Part shown: one piece after another, positions 8,795 to 16,866 of the stretch
Position numbering within the stretch: the first letter of the stretch is position 1
How the letters are laid out: each line of letters opens with the position of its first letter
From: Streptomyces fructofermentans
GTDB taxonomy: Bacteria > Actinomycetota > Actinomycetes > Streptomycetales > Streptomycetaceae
Assembly (NCBI RefSeq): GCF_014651055.1
Contig: NZ_BMWD01000006.1
Span: 195,792 to 259,791 of the forward strand
Direction: 5' to 3'
DNA length: 64,000 bases
Notes under the pieces: model-generated
Told to the model about the DNA's origin: nothing
The model's database searches: none
What the model saw: the letters and a program-made list of their open reading frames with translations, nothing else
Position numbers and translations under genes: made by a program

Positions 8795-8847
8795 CCGTGC
8801 TGTGGCGTTGCGGCATCGAACGGCGAGCCGGGTGCCGGTGGGGACCG

Positions 8848-10311
8848 TCAGACCGTGAGGTCCCGGTCGGCGGCGCGCCCGCTGGCGGCCTTCCCGCGCC
8901 GGACCTTCTCCAGTACCAGCGAGATGCCGATGACGATCGCCGCCACGAGCAGCGACAGCAGCACGGTCTGGCGGCCGTCGTGCTCGGTGTCGGTGAGCAT
9001 GTAGCCGAGGACGAAGACGATCAGCCCGATCGTCGCGTACGTCAGGTACGGGTAGAGCCACATCCGGACGACCAGCTTCTCCGGCGTCTCACGTTCGATG
9101 ATCTTCCGCATCCGCAGCTGCGAGAGGCAGATGACCAGCCAGACGAACAGGGCGACGGCACCGGAGGAGTTGACCAGGAAGAGGAAGACCGAGTCCGGGA
9201 ACTCGTAGTTGAAGAACACCGCGACGAAGCCGAACACGACGGACGCGATGATCGCCGTCCGCGGGACGCCCCGCTCGGTGGTGCGCGCGAAGGACTTGGG
9301 CGCGTCCCCGCGCCGGCCGAGCGAGAACGCCATGCGGGAGGCCGTGTACAGACCGGAGTTCAGGCAGGACAGCACGGAGGTCAGCACGATGAACTTCATG
9401 ATCTCGCCGGCGTTCGGGATGCCGAGCGAGTTCAGGGCGGCGACGTACGAGCCGTCCTTCTGGATGGCCTCGGAGTCCCAGGGCAGCAGCGTGACGACGA
9501 CCAGGATCGAGCCGAGGTAGAAGACGCCGATCCGCCAGATGATGCTGTTGGTGGACTTGGTGACCGCGCGCTGGGGGTTCTCCGACTCGCCCGCCGCGAG
9601 GGTGGCGATCTCGCTGCCCATGAAGGAGAAGACCACGAGCAGGATGCCGGTGAGGATCGCGCCGGGGCCGTTCGGCAGGAAGCCGCCGTGCTCCGTGAGG
9701 TTGCCGAGCCCGGCCGACTCGCTGTCGACGCCGGGCAGCACACCGAAGACCGCGAGTCCGCCGATGACGATGAACGCGCCGATCGCGACGACCTTGATTC
9801 CGGCGAACCAGAACTCGAACTCGCCGTAGGAGCCCACGGAGACCAGGTTCGTGGCGGTCAGCACCAGCATGACGATGAGCGCCCAGCCCCACTGCGGGAC
9901 GGCCGGGATCCAGCTCTCCAGGATGACCGCGCCGGCGGTCGCCTCGATCGCCAGCACGACGACCCAGAAGAACCAGTACAGCCAGCCGATGGAGAAGCCG
10001 GCCCAGCGGCCGAGCGCGCGGTCCGCGTGCGCGGAGAACGAGCCCGAGGTCGGGTTCGCGGCCGACATCTCGCCGAGCATCCGCATCACGAGGACGACCA
10101 TCGTGCCGACGAGGGCGTACGACAGGAGGATGCCGGGGCCCGCCGTGGCGATGCCCGAGCTGGAGCCGACGAAGAGGCCGGCGCCGATGACTCCGCCGAT
10201 GGCGATCATCGAGAGGTGGCGGTTCTTGAGTCCTGCCTGGAGGCCGCCGTCGGGTTCGCCGGGGTCTCCGGGGCCGCTTCCGGCCTTCGTCAGGGTCGGC
10301 TGCGAGGTCAT
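8848..10311 (-). CDS. amino acid permease, APC superfamily (AAT family)
   Basis: This is a 12-helix secondary transporter of 487 residues, probably a proton symporter for amino acids or GABA. The first helix carries the family signature (HLSMIAIGGVIGAGLFVG), followed by AGPGILLSYALVG and the GEM-x-AANPTSGSF motif. Further hallmarks are FSFMGSEI and GESENPQRAV. The start ATG 10311 has AAAGGA upstream. The gene stands alone. Similarity in layout to GabP, AnsP or ProY proteins does not decide the substrate. Confidence 0.88.
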   Translation of the reverse strand: MTSQPTLTKAGSGPGDPGEPDGGLQAGLKNRHLSMIAIGGVIGAGLFVGSSSGIATAGPGILLSYALVGTMVVLVMRMLGEMSAANPTSGSFSAHADRALGRWAGFSIGWLYWFFWVVVLAIEATAGAVILESWIPAVPQWGWALIVMLVLTATNLVSVGSYGEFEFWFAGIKVVAIGAFIVIGGLAVFGVLPGVDSESAGLGNLTEHGGFLPNGPGAILTGILLVVFSFMGSEIATLAAGESENPQRAVTKSTNSIIWRIGVFYLGSILVVVTLLPWDSEAIQKDGSYVAALNSLGIPNAGEIMKFIVLTSVLSCLNSGLYTASRMAFSLGRRGDAPKSFARTTERGVPRTAIIASVVFGFVAVFFNYEFPDSVFLFLVNSSGAVALFVWLVICLSQLRMRKIIERETPEKLVVRMWLYPYLTYATIGLIVFVLGYMLTDTEHDGRQTVLLSLLVAAIVIGISLVLEKVRRGKAASGRAADRDLTV

Positions 10312-10484
10312 GGGGACTGTTCCTTTGTGCCGGGGACTGTGGGGGGAACTGCGTGGGGACTGGATGGGACCGAGTGGGACCTTTCCTGGGGGCCGCTCGG
10401 GGTGCCCGCACGAGCGGTGGGGGTGCGGGCGACGCGCTCCGGGAGCACGAGCCGGTCCAGTGAATCCCAGGTGAATTGATTCTT

Positions 10485-10528
10485 GAACCTCTGAATCCGG
10501 ATTGTTACTTGAGGTTTCCTTGAGGTTC
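10485..10528. promoter_or_regulatory. possible operator between permease and rpiB
   Basis: In the 314-bp divergent gap (10312-10625) there is an AT-richer island with GAACCTC at 10485-10491, its inverted copy GAGGTTC at 10522-10528, and a direct repeat CTTGAGGTT (10508-10516 and 10519-10527) spaced 11 bp. This resembles an operator for a dimeric regulator of the permease. The side next to the permease start holds loosely repeated AGTCCC elements. The regulator is not identified. Confidence 0.3.
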
Positions 10529-10625
10529 TATGGTCAAGCTCACATGATTCCGGCAATCGATGCGGAGCGTTCCGTGCGCCTGCCCCGACGGGGCCGATCC
10601 GAAACAGCCGTGTCACACTCGGACC

Positions 10626-11111
10626 ATGCGCGTGTACCTCGGTTCCGATCATGCTGGTTTCGAACTCAAGAACCACCTTGTCGAGTGGCTCAGGGCGGCC
10701 GGGCACGAGCCCGTCGACTGCGGGCCCCTCATCTACGACGCCCAGGACGACTACCCGCCCTTCTGCCTCCGCGCCGCGGAGCGCACGGCTGCCGACCCCG
10801 ACTCCCTCGGCATCGTGATCGGCGGGTCCGGCAACGGCGAGCAGATGGCCGCGAACAAGGTCGCCGGCGTGCGGGCCGTCCTCGCGTGGAGCGCGGAGAC
10901 CGCCGAGCTCGGTCGTACGCACAACGACGCGAACGTCATCTCCGTCGGTGCCCGGATGCACTCCCAGGAGGACGCGACGAAGTTCGTCGAGACCTTCATC
11001 ACCACGCCGTTCTCCGGTGACGAGCGCCATGTCCGCCGGATCGACATGCTCACGGCGTACGAGGCGACGCGCGAGCTGCCGCCCGTCCCGGCGCACCACC
11101 CGCAGGGCTGA
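10626..11111 (+). CDS. rpiB: ribose-5-phosphate isomerase B
   Basis: This cytoplasmic enzyme interconverts ribose 5-phosphate and ribulose 5-phosphate in the pentose phosphate pathway. It has 161 residues with the RpiB/LacAB start MRVYLGSDHAGFELKNHL and the active-site segment GIVIGGSGNGEQMAANK. The catalytic base position is Glu in GNGEQ rather than the Cys used in E. coli RpiB, as known for the actinobacterial branch. The motif ARMHSQEDA continues the family pattern. A hexamer CACACT ends 6 nt before ATG 10626 and no ribosome site is seen, so the mRNA may be leaderless. It is monocistronic, followed by a hairpin. Confidence 0.92.
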   Translation: MRVYLGSDHAGFELKNHLVEWLRAAGHEPVDCGPLIYDAQDDYPPFCLRAAERTAADPDSLGIVIGGSGNGEQMAANKVAGVRAVLAWSAETAELGRTHNDANVISVGARMHSQEDATKFVETFITTPFSGDERHVRRIDMLTAYEATRELPPVPAHHPQG

Positions 11112-11161
11112 GGCCCGCCCCCCTCTCCCGACCGAACCACTGTCCGCCCCTCCCCTCCCGA

Positions 11162-11202
11162 CTCCCCTTCCGCCCGTGCGGACCAGGAGGCGGGAAGGGG
11201 AG
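11162..11202 (+). terminator. putative rpiB terminator
   Basis: Imperfect inverted repeat: CTCCCCTTCCGCC at 11162-11174 pairs with GGCGGGAAGGGGAG at 11189-11202 with one bulged base. It lies 50 bp after the rpiB stop. Confidence 0.5.
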
Positions 11203-11378
11203 GGTGGGGCGGCAGAGCACCGGAGGGCGAGGGGACCGGGGGATGCCCCGGCCCCTGCCCGACCGCACGCGGCGGCGGACCGGCCGACCGGACGCCGGGT
11301 GCCGCCCCGGAACGGGGAAGGCGTGGAGCAGGGCAGACGGACCCACCCGCCCACTCCCGATCCGACCAGGAGGCCGCC

Positions 11379-12188
11379 GTGCCCGAAGGGCACACCATCC
11401 ACCGGCTGGCCGACGACTGCCTCGCCGCCTTCGGCGGACGCGGGGCGCGCGTCACCAGCCCCCAGGGCAAGTTCGCGGACGCCGCGGCCCTGCTGGACGG
11501 GGCACCCCTGACGACGGCCGAGGCCCACGGGAAGCACCTCTTCCTCGGCTTCGGGACCGAGGAGTGGGTCCACATCCACCTCGGCCTCTTCGGCAAGGTG
11601 GACTTCGGCGGCACCCCGGCGCCCCCGCCCACCGCGACGGTCCGCCTGCGCCTCGCGAACGACACCGCGTACATGGACCTCCGCGGCCCCACCACCTGCG
11701 CCCTGATCACCGACGCGGAGAAGCGGGCGATACACGACCGGTTGGGTCCCGACCCGCTGCGCGAGGACGCCGAACCCGCCCGCGCGTATGCCAGGGTCTC
11801 CCGCAGTCGCAGCACGGTCGCCGCGCTGCTCATGGACCAGAAGGTCATCGCGGGTGTCGGCAACGTCTACCGCGCCGAGGTCCTCTTCCGGCACGGCATC
11901 GACCCCTACCGGGCGGGCCGCGACCTCGGCCGCGCGGAGTGGGACGCCCTCTGGGCCGACCTGGTCGCGCTCATGCGCGAGGGGGTCCGCAACAACAGGA
12001 TCGACACGGTCCGCCCGGAACACGAACCGGACGCCATGGGCCGCCCGCCGCGCAAGGACGACCACGGCGGCGAGGTCTACGTGTACCGCAGGGCCCTGAT
12101 GCCCTGCCACATCTGTGGCGGCGAGATCCGCACCGCCGATCTCGCCGCCCGCAACCTCTTCTGGTGCCCCGGCTGCCAGCGGAGCTGA
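11379..12188 (+). CDS. Fpg/Nei family DNA glycosylase / AP lyase
   Basis: This is a base-excision repair enzyme of 269 residues. The N-terminus MPEGHTIHRLADD provides Pro2 (Schiff-base nucleophile after Met removal) and Glu3. The helix-two-turn-helix region has LLMDQKVIAGVGNVYRAEVL, and the C-terminal zinc finger is CHICGGEI ... CPGCQ, which binds the lesion strand. The start is GTG 11379 with AGGAGG a few bases upstream. The HT after MPEG and the overall layout resemble the actinobacterial Nei-type subgroup, which removes oxidised bases, rather than classical MutM. The stop lies 3 bp from the end of the convergent acetyltransferase gene. Confidence 0.9.
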   Translation: MPEGHTIHRLADDCLAAFGGRGARVTSPQGKFADAAALLDGAPLTTAEAHGKHLFLGFGTEEWVHIHLGLFGKVDFGGTPAPPPTATVRLRLANDTAYMDLRGPTTCALITDAEKRAIHDRLGPDPLREDAEPARAYARVSRSRSTVAALLMDQKVIAGVGNVYRAEVLFRHGIDPYRAGRDLGRAEWDALWADLVALMREGVRNNRIDTVRPEHEPDAMGRPPRKDDHGGEVYVYRRALMPCHICGGEIRTADLAARNLFWCPGCQRS

Positions 12189-12191
12189 CGG

Positions 12192-13427
12192 TCAGAAGCC
12201 GTGCGGCAGCCAGGGCGCGGAGGACGAGGCGAAGCCCGTGGAGGCCTCCGCGAGGGCACCCGCGCGCAGTTCCCGCACCCGCCCGGCCGCGGCCAGCGAG
12301 CCGAGGGACACACCGCCGAGGTAGGCCGCCCCCAAGTCCCGTACGGACAGGCGCAGATCGGGCGCGTCGGCGGTCCGCGCGCACGAGGCGCCCTTGCTGT
12401 CGCCGGACAGCCGCCAACGACCCTCGTTCCAGGGGCAGAAGGCGTCCTCGACCTCGAACACGACATCCACGGGCGCCTGGTAGGTGCGCGCCTCCAGCGC
12501 GCCGCCGAGGTCGACGAGCCGCACGTGCAGGGAGTCCCGCAGCCCCACGGCGCAGCGCCGGATGTCCGACACGAGATGCTGCCAGGCGTCGTCGACGGGC
12601 CGGTTGCGCACCACGACCTTCGCCGTCAGGTCGATGGCGAACAGGTGCTGCCACAGGGCCGCGTACGCCGCCGGGTCGAGCGCCGCCAGGTCGCGCAGCT
12701 CGATCGTGCCCCTGGGGCCGGCCGCGTCCCACTCGGGCTTGTTGAAGTACCGGGCGTAGCCGACGACTTCGCCGTCCCGCCGGGCGAGCACGCACTGCAG
12801 GGGCGACGAGCCCTTGCGGTCGGCCTCCGGGTCGAGCACCATCAGCCGCTCCCAGCCGGGCCGCCGCTCCAGCATCCCGGGCCGCCCGGCCACCTCATGC
12901 GCGTAGACGGCCTCGCAGGCCTCGCGCACCGCGGGGGCGTCCGGTGCCACGAGCCGCAGGCGTACGTCGTCGGTGCCCTCCGGCACCGACAGCCGGACCC
13001 GTGAGGTGTCGATCTCGGCACGCAGTTGCTGGGTCGCGATGCCGTAGCCGAAGCGGCCGTAGATGTCCGGCTCCGACGCGGTGAGCACGGCGAGCGGCTC
13101 GCCCCAGGACCGTACGTCGTCCAGTTGGCGCCGCATCATGGACGTCAGCACCCCGCGCCTGCGGTGCGTCGGGGAGACGCTCACCATCGTGACGCCGGCC
13201 GCCCTCACCGGCGCGCCGCCGGGAACGGTCAGCCGGAAGTCGAACGCCCCGGCCGTGCCCACGCACTCGTCCTCGTCCCAGGCGCCGATGAACCGGTCGG
13301 GCTCCGTGAGGTCCTTCCAGAGGGTCCGCTCCTCCGGGGACTCCGCGACCCCGCCGAACGCGAGCTCCAGTTTCCCGTACCACTCGTCCCAGTCGTCGGG
13401 GCTGAGCACACGCAAGTCTGTCGTCAT
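12192..13427 (-). CDS. Eis-like GNAT family N-acetyltransferase
   Basis: This is a cytoplasmic acetyl-CoA-dependent acetyltransferase of 411 residues with Eis architecture: two tandem GNAT folds followed by a sterol-carrier-like domain. The acetyl-CoA motif is VTMVSVSPTHRRRGVLTSMM at about residues 80-100. The expected 'EPDIYGRFGYG' segment follows, and the chain ends in Phe (PHGF), matching the C-terminal carboxylate used as catalytic base in Eis. Mycobacterial Eis acetylates aminoglycosides at several positions; whether this homologue does is unknown. It is convergent with the glycosylase gene with a 3-bp gap and no terminator. Confidence 0.88.
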   Translation of the reverse strand: MTTDLRVLSPDDWDEWYGKLELAFGGVAESPEERTLWKDLTEPDRFIGAWDEDECVGTAGAFDFRLTVPGGAPVRAAGVTMVSVSPTHRRRGVLTSMMRRQLDDVRSWGEPLAVLTASEPDIYGRFGYGIATQQLRAEIDTSRVRLSVPEGTDDVRLRLVAPDAPAVREACEAVYAHEVAGRPGMLERRPGWERLMVLDPEADRKGSSPLQCVLARRDGEVVGYARYFNKPEWDAAGPRGTIELRDLAALDPAAYAALWQHLFAIDLTAKVVVRNRPVDDAWQHLVSDIRRCAVGLRDSLHVRLVDLGGALEARTYQAPVDVVFEVEDAFCPWNEGRWRLSGDSKGASCARTADAPDLRLSVRDLGAAYLGGVSLGSLAAAGRVRELRAGALAEASTGFASSSAPWLPHGF

Positions 13428-13613
13428 GTACCCATGCCTACCAGGGCAATCCGGTATCAGCGACTGGATTTCTCAGGGCTCGCCGCTCCCGGGCGGCGAT
13501 CCGGCCGTACCCTCGGCTGGGGCCGCACTTCCCTGTGACGTACGTCCCCGGACGGGGGACAAGTGGGACCTCCCGTGCCAAGCACCTGGTCCGATGGATA
13601 GGGTCCCGAACTA

Positions 13614-14795
13614 ATGGCAGCAGGACGACAGCGGCGCGCGGAGGCCGAGACGTTCACGGCCCGGTTGAAGATGCAGGTACACCGGGCCCGCACAGGGCTG
13701 CGCAGATCCGCCGTCGACTACTTCCGCGGCGACGGATCGGACTGGGTCGCGCTCGCAGGCCTCCTGATGACCATTCCCGTGATCGCCTCGATCACTCTCG
13801 TGAATTCCGTCTGGTGCTCCCCGGCCATGCTGGTCCTGCCGATCGTCGCGGGCGGACTGCTGCTGCGCCCGTCCAGCCTGCTCGGCCTCTACGCGGCGGC
13901 GGCCACCGCGCTGATCGTGGAGTCCGTCCGGCTCGGCCCGTACACCGAGGGCCCGTCCCGGGTGACGCCGGGCATCGTGCTCGTCGTGGCCGCGTGCGGG
14001 TTCTTCGGCCTGCTCATCGCCCAGTTCCGCAGCCGGGTGGGTGTGCCCTGGCGCCGGGGCGGGACCATGCTCTTCGACCTGCGCGAGCGGATCCGGGTGC
14101 AGAGCAAGTTGCCCAAGCTGCCCATGGGTTGGCACCGCGAGATGGCGCTGCGCCCGGCCGGGGGGCAGTCCTTCTCCGGCGACTTCGTGGTCGCGGCCCG
14201 CACGAACGGCGGGCGCACCCTCGAAGTGGTCCTCACCGACGTCTCCGGCAAGGGGATGGACGCCGGGTCACGCGCGCTGCTGCTCTCCGGCGCGTTCGGC
14301 GGACTGCTGGGGTCGCTGCCCCCGCACGCGTTCCTGCCCGCGGCCAACGGCTATCTGCTGCGGCAGGACTGGGACGAGGGCTTCGCCACCTCGATCCACC
14401 TCGTCCTGGACCTGGACTCGGGCGACTACGAACTCTTCTCGGCCGGACATCCGCCGGGGCTCCAGCTCAGCGCGGGCAACGGGCGCTGGGAGGAGATGTC
14501 CGCGGAGGGCCCGTTGCTGGGGGTCTACGACGGGGCGCAGTTCGACTCGGTGAAGGGCTCGCTGCGGCCCGGTGACGTCCTGATGCTGTTCACCGACGGG
14601 CTCGTGGAGACGTCGGACCGCGACATCGTCGAGGGCATCGACCGGCTGACCGGGGAGGCCGACCGGTACGTCGCCGGCGGGTTCCACGGGGCGGCCTGGC
14701 ACCTCATCGAAGCGGTGGCCAAGGACGTCAACGACGACCGGGCGCTGCTCCTGATCTGCCGCGAGGGCGCGGTGACCGGACCCGCGACAGTCTGA
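13614..14795 (+). CDS. membrane-anchored PP2C/SpoIIE-type serine phosphatase
   Basis: This is a 393-residue protein with three or four N-terminal helices (about residues 43-135) and a cytoplasmic SpoIIE/RsbU phosphatase domain (about 165-385). Phosphatase motifs include SGDFVVAA (metal-binding Asp), LTDVSGKGMDAG, FSAGHPPG and LFTDGLVE, then DDRALLLI near the end. Such enzymes dephosphorylate anti-anti-sigma factors in Streptomyces partner-switching pathways; the partner here is unknown. No N-terminal PAS/GAF sensor is present, so input is presumably through the membrane segment. TAGGGT at 13599-13604 may be its -10. The gene has no obvious cognate anti-sigma neighbour. Confidence 0.88.
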   Translation: MAAGRQRRAEAETFTARLKMQVHRARTGLRRSAVDYFRGDGSDWVALAGLLMTIPVIASITLVNSVWCSPAMLVLPIVAGGLLLRPSSLLGLYAAAATALIVESVRLGPYTEGPSRVTPGIVLVVAACGFFGLLIAQFRSRVGVPWRRGGTMLFDLRERIRVQSKLPKLPMGWHREMALRPAGGQSFSGDFVVAARTNGGRTLEVVLTDVSGKGMDAGSRALLLSGAFGGLLGSLPPHAFLPAANGYLLRQDWDEGFATSIHLVLDLDSGDYELFSAGHPPGLQLSAGNGRWEEMSAEGPLLGVYDGAQFDSVKGSLRPGDVLMLFTDGLVETSDRDIVEGIDRLTGEADRYVAGGFHGAAWHLIEAVAKDVNDDRALLLICREGAVTGPATV

Positions 14796-14920
14796 GCCGA
14801 CCCCGCCCGACCCGGCCCGGCCCGCCGCGGCCGCTCGATGCCGGACGCGCGGCCGTACGTACTCGGCGGCCATCGGCGCCCGGCCGTCCGGCGGCTGGTC
14901 GCCGCTGGTGCTCGTTGCCC

Positions 14921-15004
14921 GCCGCCCGCCGCCTGCCGCCTGCCGCCTGCCGTCTGCCGTCTGCCGCCTGCCGCCTGCCGTCTGCCGTCTGCCGCCTGCC
15001 GCCT
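14921..15004. repeat. 7-bp minisatellite, about 12 units
   Basis: Twelve tandem heptamers, mostly GCCGCCT or GCCGTCT. After three GCCGCCT units they alternate in pairs (B B A A B B A A), giving a 28-bp higher-order period. The array lies in the 503-bp gap 14796-15298 between the phosphatase and the convergent antiporter gene, which holds no recognisable gene. Open frames through it on both strands are only repeat read-through. Slippage during replication is the likely origin. Confidence 0.9.
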
Positions 15005-15180
15005 GGCGTCCCCGACTGCCGCCCGGCGCCCGGCGCCCGGCGCTCTTCTGCCGGCGCACCATGGCAGGCGCTCCCCACCCGGCGGCTGTCGGCCTTCCCG
15101 GCCGGTGTCCCCGCGCCGGTCCGCGGACGGAGGTCCCGCGGACCGTGCGGGACGGCAGCGATCCCGGCTGAACTGCCGCG

Positions 15181-15222
15181 GTCCCGTCGGGAACGGCCGC
15201 GGTCCCGTCGGGAACGGCCGCG
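15181..15222. repeat. 21-bp tandem duplication
   Basis: Two identical adjacent 21-bp copies (15181-15201 and 15202-15222) containing the inverted core GTCCCGTCGGGAAC. They lie 77 bp before the end of the antiporter gene, and could have arisen by duplication of a terminator-like element. Confidence 0.85.
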
Positions 15223-15298
15223 GACCCGTGCGGACGCGCGGAAGCGGCGGCGGTGTCCCGGGACGGCCGCCGCCGCATCAGTACGCAGTGGAGTCCCG

Positions 15299-16441
15299 TC
15301 AGCCGGTGCGGGCCGGGAGTATCCGGGCCAGCAGCGCCGACCGTCCCGCCGCGAGCGGGCCCAGCACGGCGAGGAGCAGCACGTACCCGGCGATGAACGG
15401 CGACAGCCGGGAGTCGAGCCCCGCGGCGGCGGCCATCGTCGCCAGGATGAGGGCGAACTCCCCGCGGGCCAGCAGCGTGGTGGAGATGTTGGCCGCCGGC
15501 CCCGGACCGAAGCCGTAGATGCGGGCCGCGCCCAGGCCCGCCAGCACGTTCATGGCGAGTGTCAGCGCCACCGCCGCGAGGACGGGCCACAGGACCGAGG
15601 GCAGGTCGCCCGGGTCGATGGAGAGGCCGAAGGCGAAGAAGAACATCGCCCCGAAGGCGTCCCGCAGCGGGTGCACCAGCTTGCGTATGCGGGTGCCGGA
15701 GGCGGTGCTGCCCAGCATCAGGCCGACCATGAAGGCGCCGATCGCGTCCGCGACCCCGAACCACTCCGAGACTCCCGCCATGAAGACGGCGGCCCCGAGG
15801 AACGAGATGACCAGCAACTCGTCGTCCTTGGTGGCGAACAGGCGCCCCACGACCCGTGTCCCGAAACGCGCCGCGAGTGCGAGCAGCAGAAGGAAGGCGA
15901 AGGCCTTGCCCCCGTCGAGGACGGCCGAGCCGAGGGAGTCGGCCCCGGACAGGATCGGCTGGAGGGCGGCGAGGTAGAGGGCGAGGAAGACGTCCTCGAC
16001 GACGATGATGCCGAGGATCGGCCTGGTCTCCGGGTTGCCCAGGCGGCCGGTGTCCACGAGGACCTTCGTGACGATCGCCGACGAGGAGATGCCGAGCACT
16101 CCGGCGAGCACCAGCGCCTCGGAGGAGCCCCAGCCGAGGGCGAAGCCGAAGCCCAGGCCCGCCCCGACGTTCAGGGCGAGATACGTACCTCCGGCGAGGG
16201 CCATCCGGCGCCCGCCCGCCTTGAGGTCGTCCATGTGGAACTCGAGGCCGAGGTAGAAGAGCAGCAGGACCAGGCCGAGCGCGGAGAGCATCTCCATGTC
16301 GTGCGGGTCCGAGACGAGGACGATGCCGGGTGTGTGCGGGCCGAGGAGTATCCCGGCCAGGATGAACAGGGGGATCGTGGGGAGCCCGATCCGGGCTCCC
16401 GCGCGGGCGAGTACGGCGGCGGCCAGGAAGGCGCCGCCCAT
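15299..16441 (-). CDS. cation:proton antiporter, CPA2 family (KefB-like membrane domain)
   Basis: This is an integral membrane antiporter (380 residues from ATG 16441) exchanging K+ or Na+ for protons. Helical segments fill the chain; family marks are LPTIPLFILAGILLGP, LLLFYLGLEF, ISSSAIVTKVLVD and the helix with ADAIGAFMVGLMLG. There is no C-terminal TrkA-N domain, so this is the short form. ATG 16441 starts inside the first helix and lacks a ribosome site. The same frame continues upstream in IGHAELLIA back to an ATC at 16468, which is 6 nt after AAGGAAA, so translation may begin at ATC and give 389 residues. Confidence 0.87.
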   Translation of the reverse strand: MGGAFLAAAVLARAGARIGLPTIPLFILAGILLGPHTPGIVLVSDPHDMEMLSALGLVLLLFYLGLEFHMDDLKAGGRRMALAGGTYLALNVGAGLGFGFALGWGSSEALVLAGVLGISSSAIVTKVLVDTGRLGNPETRPILGIIVVEDVFLALYLAALQPILSGADSLGSAVLDGGKAFAFLLLLALAARFGTRVVGRLFATKDDELLVISFLGAAVFMAGVSEWFGVADAIGAFMVGLMLGSTASGTRIRKLVHPLRDAFGAMFFFAFGLSIDPGDLPSVLWPVLAAVALTLAMNVLAGLGAARIYGFGPGPAANISTTLLARGEFALILATMAAAAGLDSRLSPFIAGYVLLLAVLGPLAAGRSALLARILPARTG

Positions 16442-16866
16442 GGCGATCAGGAGCTCTGCGTGTCCGATGGGCCGTTTCCTTCACGGTCGAGGGCGGTCGG
16501 CCGGCCGGGCGGCGGCCGGAGGACTGGTCCGAGAATCGTCAAGAGAGTGTCAAGGAATCGTCAGTAATTAGTTTACCAAACGATATTGCGCGCCTGTTCG
16601 GGTGTGTTTGCCCGGACTTGGCTGTGGCGAACGGCCGTTGAGGCCGCGTGGGGCGCGGCGGGGTGGGGCGGGGCGCGGCGGTGTGGGTCGGCGGTCGTCG
16701 GTCCCGCGTCGTCCCCACCGTCAGCCACGAGGGCCCGCGCACCCGTAGGCGACCGGGGCGGCGAAGGGCCGCAGGAGGCAGGAGGCAGGGGGCTCAAGGG
16801 AATTCGGCGGAAGGGGATGCGGCGGAAGGGCCGGACCGCGCCGGCGGCGCGCGGCACACTCGACGC
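16442..16866. other. divergent intergenic region antiporter / HD hydrolase
   Basis: About 425 bp. An AT-rich patch contains GTTTACCAAAC (16571-16581), a perfect inverted repeat GTTT-ACC-AAAC flanked by TTA and GAT, which looks like an operator for a TetR- or MarR-type regulator of the antiporter. Direct copies of CTTGAC occur on the minus strand around 16538-16556. The remainder, toward the HD gene, is G-rich with no gene seen. CACACT at 16855-16860 is a possible -10 for the HD gene. Confidence 0.4.

Noticed and set aside
13443..13612. Small gene between the Eis-like gene and the phosphatase gene
   Set aside because: The open frames lack ribosome sites and consist of promoter-like DNA between divergent genes.
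14728..15078. Open frame with repeated GRRQ units on the minus strand
   Set aside because: Produced by the 7-bp minisatellite; three reading frames of a heptamer repeat give periodic peptides automatically.
14921..15222. CRISPR-like array
   Set aside because: Units are 7 bp or 21 bp without spacers and there are no cas genes.
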